Shown here: one piece after another, positions 60,216-64,000 of the stretch
Layout of the letters: every line of letters starts with the position of its first letter
Numbering within the stretch: position 1 is the stretch's first letter
From: UBA9655 sp963704475
GTDB taxonomy: Bacteria; Pseudomonadota; Alphaproteobacteria; UBA9655
Direction: 5' to 3'
Assembly (NCBI GenBank): GCA_963704475.1
Contig: OY969900.1
Span: 1,054,001-1,118,000 of the forward strand
DNA length: 64,000 bases
Translations under genes and position numbers: made by a program
The notes under the pieces: model-generated
Told to the model about the DNA's origin: nothing
The model's input: only the letters and a program-made list of their open reading frames with translations
Databases searched by the model: none

Positions 60216-61321
60216 TGCTTTCTCAATCCAGAAATCACCAAACCCACCTCCCCTCTCACTGCACGAGTGTGCTGGAGATTAACACACAAGCGATTGCTCA
60301 AAATTACAGAACCCTATGCTCACTCCTGCCCAGAAGCACATGTGCTGCTGTGGTAAAAGCAGATGCGTATGGATTTGGCATGGAAAAGGTCGCCTCTGTT
60401 CTTCATCGGGCAGGTTGTCAGCATTTTTTTGTCTCTCATCTTGAGGAAGCCCTTCTTTTAAGAAATCTTCTCGAGGGAGTTTCTATTTATGTCTTTTCAG
60501 GCCTTCTGCCAGGGACTGAGGAAGTGTTTGTCCAAAACAATCTCATTCCTATCCTTAATGATTTTGGAATGGTTGAACGGTGGTCAAAGGTCGCTCAAAA
60601 ATATAACACAAAACTCCCCTGTGTTCTTCATATTGATACAGGGATGCGCCGCAATGGGTTTGATTCTGAAGATGTAGCGAAGCTTTTTACGTCTTTTGAT
60701 ATCCTTGAGCTTCTAGACATAAAAATGGTGATGAGTCACCTTGTGTCATCCCATGAAAAAGATAATCCTCTGAATGAGACGCAGAAAAAAGAATTTGATG
60801 CATTCCGAAACAACTTTCCCCAAGCAAAAGCAAGTCTTGCAGACACAGGGGGGGTTTATTTAGACCCCACCTTCCATTACGATATAGCAAGAGCTGGCAA
60901 GGGATTATTTGGCCTTTATCCAAGCCCCTCTCTTGTCCCATGCCTTAAAGTATTAGCCCGTATTCTTCAAATTCGTACAGCCCATAAAGGGGAGAGCGTC
61001 GGGTATGGAGCGACTCATACGTTAACCCGAGACAGCAAGCTTGCCACCCTCGGGATTGGCTTTGCTGATGGCTACGACCGCCGTTTAAGTCAGGGATATG
61101 CAGAGATAAAAGGCTTCAAGACCCCCGTTGTGGGGCGTATTTCCATGGATTATACGGTGATTGATGTGACCGATGTTCCGGAAGCTTTGTGTTATGCTAA
61201 CGGGTGGGCCGAACTTGTAAATGAACGCCTCACTCTTGATGTTCTTGCCCACCAAATTGGGACGATCTCTCGAGAACTCTCCACAGGATTTGGACCACGC
61301 CTTAAGCGGGTGTATTGCTAG
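60215..61321 (+). CDS. alr: Alanine racemase, canonical copy
   Basis: 368 residues: PLP Lys in AAVVKADAYGFG (about 46), HIDTGMRRNGF, second base Tyr in VGYGATHTL, FADGYDRR, VGRISMDYTVIDVTD. It keeps the signature Tyr that copy 1 (37163) lacks. It makes D-Ala for peptidoglycan. Coupled to the nucleoside hydrolase gene, an unexpected partner. tRNA-Pro follows. Confidence 0.93.
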   Translation: MLSQSRNHQTHLPSHCTSVLEINTQAIAQNYRTLCSLLPRSTCAAVVKADAYGFGMEKVASVLHRAGCQHFFVSHLEEALLLRNLLEGVSIYVFSGLLPGTEEVFVQNNLIPILNDFGMVERWSKVAQKYNTKLPCVLHIDTGMRRNGFDSEDVAKLFTSFDILELLDIKMVMSHLVSSHEKDNPLNETQKKEFDAFRNNFPQAKASLADTGGVYLDPTFHYDIARAGKGLFGLYPSPSLVPCLKVLARILQIRTAHKGESVGYGATHTLTRDSKLATLGIGFADGYDRRLSQGYAEIKGFKTPVVGRISMDYTVIDVTDVPEALCYANGWAELVNERLTLDVLAHQIGTISRELSTGFGPRLKRVYC

Positions 61322-61388
61322 CAAAAAGTTTTTGAGTAAAAAATCTCTGTTGCCTCAAGAGACGAGTCAGGTCTATAGTCAAGTCATT

Positions 61389-61465
61389 CGGAGCGTAGCG
61401 CAGTCTGGTAGCGCACCACGCTGGGGGTGTGGGGGTCGTGGGTTCAAATCCCGCCGCTCCGACCA
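61389..61465 (+). tRNA. tRNA-Pro (anticodon GGG)
   Basis: Acceptor cggagcg / cgctccg with A-CCA, D-arm agcgcagtctggtagcgc, anticodon stem ccacg/tgtgg around ctGGGgg, T-arm cgtgggttcaaatcccgc. It reads CCC and CCU. Confidence 0.94.
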
Positions 61466-61543
61466 TTCTGGTGATTAGTTATTGGTAATTAGAATATGCT
61501 CACGCCACAGAAGGTCTTTTAATAACTAGCTTCTAATCCTAAC

Positions 61544-61858
61544 ATGCCCCTTTCCCTCCTCTACGTTACTTTTCCCACCGAGGCAGAAGCCCTCGCTATT
61601 ACCCGAGAGCTTTTAAACAAACGTCTTATTGCGTGTGCGAATGTTTTGGGGCCTATAACATCCCTTTATAAATGGAACGAGGAAATCGAAGAAAGCCAGG
61701 AGGTAGCTGTACTTTTCAAAACAACCTCTCAAAAGGTTCAAGACCTTATTCAAGTTCTACAAAGTCTCCACTCTTATGAAACACCCGCTATTTTTGAAAT
61801 TCCTGTGGGAAGAAGTGCTGCTGCTTTTGGTGCGTGGGTTCAACAAGAGGTGCAGTAA
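61544..61858 (+). CDS. cutA: Divalent-cation tolerance protein CutA
   Basis: 104-residue trimeric, PII-like protein: LLYVTFPTEAEALAITRELLNKRLIACANVLGP, SLYKWNEEIEESQEVAVLFKT, and HSYETPAIFEIPV. Copper binding is reported for homologues, but the physiological role is unsettled. Standalone after tRNA-Pro. Confidence 0.93.
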   Translation: MPLSLLYVTFPTEAEALAITRELLNKRLIACANVLGPITSLYKWNEEIEESQEVAVLFKTTSQKVQDLIQVLQSLHSYETPAIFEIPVGRSAAAFGAWVQQEVQ

Positions 61859-61997
61859 TGGATTACACGAACTCGCTCACCTTTTTCCGATTTTGGAGAA
61901 AGAGGTGGGTCCTTTTACCGAAAAGCATCAGGAGCGCGTGATAGCCCTTGACTTTTTGCGTCCAAAATCAGGTTTTTTTAAGATACAACAACGACTT

Positions 61998-62134
61998 ATA
62001 CCATTTCGCATTCAATAGGTGGATATTCTGGATTGCTTCGCTTCGCTCGCAATGACGGAAATTGGCGTCATTGCAAGGAGCCGAAGGCGACGAAGCAACC
62101 CAGTTTTGTCTGCCACTTGATTGATAAGTGGTAT
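61998..62134. repeat. Family B element (MITE-like), copy 3
   Basis: 137 bp, same orientation as copy 1, ATACCATTTCGC ... AAGTGGTAT. Inner arms gctcgcaatgacg / cgtcattgcaagg. Confidence 0.85.
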
Positions 62135-62494
62135 TAGGTGCTGTCCCTGACCATAAAATCACTCGAAAAATACCTCAAATCTGTCGATCTTTGCGCTCCC
62201 CCACTCTCATGCTACCAGTTTTGCAATTCGCTCGAAGATCTCCTAGAATACTTCGACCACTCGAAGCATAGAAAGGAGATCTTCTATGATTTCAATCGAA
62301 ACCCACCTAAAATCATAGCACGAGAGAATGTGTTTCACGCACTTGATCGTCGCATCCAGTCCCTGTTCTGCTGCGCTGCATTATCCTTAGTGGTACTGTT
62401 ACCACGCAGCATAACGCACGCGGGCTGGTACCGATCGCGGCTGCACCTCGCTTTACTTGGCAACAGTGGGGATCTGCGCCCAGGCGAGCGCAAG
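62135..62494. other. Stretch without an assignable gene
   Basis: A forward open frame (62138-62506) has no start with a ribosome binding site and no recognisable motif, and its end overlaps the secreted gene on the other strand. It includes a small inverted repeat cttcgaccactcgaag. It could be a gene relic. Confidence 0.4.
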
Positions 62495-62794
62495 TCAGTC
62501 GGATAAAAGTTCATGTGCTGCTTCTTGTTGGACTGTCGAGTGCATCCCGTCTGGTCCAAAAATATTCTCCTCCCCGGCTCGCCCCATAGGAAATTTCTGC
62601 ATCCCTCCTCGCCCCATATCGGTCTTCTCCCCAATGGGCCTATTGGTGTGCTCCTCCCCTCCTGGCCCAATATTGGGGATCCTATTAAGAGTGGTCAGAT
62701 TGCCCGCGTTGGTTTCTGTAGAGGTTAGTATCGCAGGCAATATAGCAAAAGTCCCAATTACTAACGATGTCCGGAGAAATTTTGTTTTATCCAT
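62495..62794 (-). CDS. Small secreted Gly/Pro/Glu-rich protein
   Basis: 99 residues: signal peptide (FLRTSLVIGTFAILPAILTSTETNAG) then a polar chain with a loosely repeated GPGGEE / GEKTDMGRGG / MGRAGEENIFGPDG pattern, and no cysteine. AAAGGAAT lies before the ATG at 62794. Unknown family; exported. Confidence 0.6.
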   Translation of the reverse strand: MDKTKFLRTSLVIGTFAILPAILTSTETNAGNLTTLNRIPNIGPGGEEHTNRPIGEKTDMGRGGMQKFPMGRAGEENIFGPDGMHSTVQQEAAHELLSD

Positions 62795-63177
62795 TTTGAT
62801 ATTCCTTTATTTAAGTTGATAAATGCCCAATCAGATTCAGAGATGACGGGGCGGGTTAAATTCCGTGTCAGAATCCTTGGAAGGAGAAGTCACATTGACT
62901 TCTCTCAACCAATTGTGAGTCCAACACACCCAAATAAAACGATAGCATAAACCAGTTAATATTGTATTAAATGACCCCTATTTAATATTTTCACTTTTTT
63001 CCTTTTACCCCAGTTTGTCATGCTTGGGCTTAACTATGATTTGTTTTTCGTGAGAAAAAACATTAGCGGTTTACAAAAAACTTTCAGATGAGAAAATCGC
63101 AAGAAGATCCTTGACAGAGGGGCAGTTGAGGGGTAGAAAATATCCCAGTTATAAGTAAAATACGGATATATAAACTC
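62795..63177. other. rplM leader region with a degenerate repeat
   Basis: 383 bases without a gene. A decayed compact family A relative (tttgtcatgcttgggctta... with gagaaaaaacattagc) lies at about 63010-63075. The rplM promoter should be here, but no clear -35/-10 pair stands out. Confidence 0.4.
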
Positions 63178-63642
63178 ATGAAAACCTACTCCATGAAAGC
63201 CAGTGAGATAGATAAAAAATGGCTCCTTATCGATGCCGCGGATCTTGTGCTTGGCCGGCTATCTTCCATCATTGCCATGTATTTACGTGGAAAACATAAG
63301 CCAACTTTTACCCCACATATGGATTGCGGAGATTACATTGTTGTTGTGAATGCTGAGAAAGTGCATCTTACAGGTAATAAACTTAAGGATAAGAAGTTTT
63401 ACTGGCATACGGGCCATCCCGGAGGCATTAAAGAGAGAGCCATAGGCCAGATTTTAGAGGGTAAATACCCGGAAAGGGTTCTCTATAAAGCTGTTGAGCG
63501 GATGATCACCCGCGGCCCTTTGGGGCGCCAACAGATGGGGGGATTAAAAATTTATGCAGGCCCTCACCATCCGCATGAGGCTCAAAACCCACAAGCCTTA
63601 GATGTTGCTGCGATGAACCCTAAAAATAAAAGGATTGCTTAA
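63178..63642 (+). CDS. rplM: 50S ribosomal protein L13
   Basis: 154-residue early-assembly protein of the 50S subunit: WLLIDAADLVLGRLSSIIAMYLRGKHKPTFTPHMDCGDYIVVVNAEK, HTGHPGGIKERAIGQILEGKYPERVLYKAVERM, and LKIYAGPHHPHEAQNP. Followed three bases later by rpsI, the universal rplM-rpsI pair. Confidence 0.97.
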   Translation: MKTYSMKASEIDKKWLLIDAADLVLGRLSSIIAMYLRGKHKPTFTPHMDCGDYIVVVNAEKVHLTGNKLKDKKFYWHTGHPGGIKERAIGQILEGKYPERVLYKAVERMITRGPLGRQQMGGLKIYAGPHHPHEAQNPQALDVAAMNPKNKRIA

Positions 63643-63644
63643 TC

Positions 63645-64000
63645 ATGGAAAATGCTAGCCTTGAGACACTAAAATCGGCTGTTTCTAAGAAAGCAGGTGT
63701 TGCAGAAGCAGAAAAAGCGCCTGCCGTACAAAAAATTGATAGTCTTGGTCGCGCCTATGCGACCGGCAAACGGAAAAATGCCATTGCACGTGTTTGGATT
63801 AAGCCAGGTGCCGGAAAAGCAACTATCAATGGCCGCGATCTTCCCGTTTACTTTGCGCGTCCTGTTTTGCGCATGATTCTCAACCAGCCCTTCCACGTTG
63901 TGAATCGTGAAGCGCAGTATGATGTGATTTGCACAGTTTCAGGCGGTGGGCTTTCAGGACAGGCAGGCGCTGTGCGTCATGGCATTAGTAAGGCTTTAAC
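63645..64000 (+). CDS. rpsI: 30S ribosomal protein S9 (3' end beyond window)
   Basis: ATG at 63645 with AGGATTGC upstream. An N-terminal extension of about 35 residues (ENASLETLKSAVSKK...), then the S9 core: GRAYATGKRKNAIARVWIKPG, ATINGRDLPVYFARPVLRMI, VSGGGLSGQAGAVRHGISKAL. The frame is still open at the window edge; the basic C-terminal tail is not seen. Confidence 0.95.
   Translation, partial: MENASLETLKSAVSKKAGVAEAEKAPAVQKIDSLGRAYATGKRKNAIARVWIKPGAGKATINGRDLPVYFARPVLRMILNQPFHVVNREAQYDVICTVSGGGLSGQAGAVRHGISKAL

Noticed and set aside
62138..62506. 122-codon forward open frame
   Set aside because: Starts inside or next to the family B element, no ribosome binding site, no motif, overlaps a better-supported secreted gene on the opposite strand.

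Overview
The window looks like part of the chromosome of an alphaproteobacterium living in or with a host, most like the Holosporales / Caedibacter-type endosymbionts (inference). The reasons are: alphaproteobacterial marker genes (DUF3572, a TIGR02300/FYDLN-type zinc protein, an NDUFS4-like complex I protein, addA, DciA/DUF721); alphaproteobacterial gene order (murJ-trpS, TIGR02300...cmk-rpsA, ybeY-corC, lepB-rnc, mreD-mrdA-rodA, rplM-rpsI); AT-rich intergenic DNA crowded with palindromic repeats; and many small secreted Cys-rich proteins and lipoproteins of unknown function.

Layout. 1-10 kb: DUF3572 protein, recG (with a palindromic repeat translated in frame), sdhB plus a small lipoprotein, rsfS, addA, a hisC-like aminotransferase. 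10-16 kb: mnmA, tRNA-Val, three small secreted proteins, ybeY-corC, an NDUFS4-like gene, gmk. 16-23 kb: CIRCE-controlled groESL; a DUF4143 ATPase gene flanked by two copies of the groEL 3' end and terminator; then a large Ala-rich secreted repeat protein. 23-36 kb: trpS, two tandem murJ genes, TIGR02300, cmk, rpsA, lptB, a lone secretin lipoprotein, prmA-pepP. 36-44 kb: tandem universal-stress protein, tRNA-Glu, alanine racemase 1, MHS-type MFS transporter, lepB-rnc, tRNA-Phe, tRNA-Met, two small secreted proteins, anmK. 44-54 kb (accessory): a 1552-residue secreted protein with a Nudix-like N-terminus, a 658-bp second copy of the anmK 3' end, a secreted protein made of 38-residue repeats, frameshifted continuations of it, and an IS630-type insertion sequence. 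54-64 kb: mreD-mrdA-rodA, dciA-like, mutY, a Cys-rich secreted protein, a nucleoside hydrolase-alanine racemase 2 pair, tRNA-Pro, cutA, one more secreted protein, rplM and the start of rpsI.

The most unusual signal is an architecture seen twice. A housekeeping gene (groEL, anmK) is followed by an unrelated gene, then by a near-identical direct repeat of the housekeeping gene's 3' end, and then at once by a secreted protein carrying the same previously unnamed helical repeat ('PLL repeat', about 38 residues, consensus V-x-P-L-L-x-x-L-S-P-x-x-R-x-x-V-L). The second unusual layer is the repeat load: at least four families of palindromic or MITE-like elements. One lies in frame inside recG, others supply the stop codons or C-terminal tails of addA, pepP and rnc, and one sits between the groESL promoter/CIRCE and groES. 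One family (B) has ends matching the resident IS630 element.

Several operons look eroded compared with relatives: sdhB without sdhCDA, lptB without lptA/lptC, lepB-rnc without era, ybeY-corC without phoH/lnt. No CRISPR array, rRNA or replication origin was seen.
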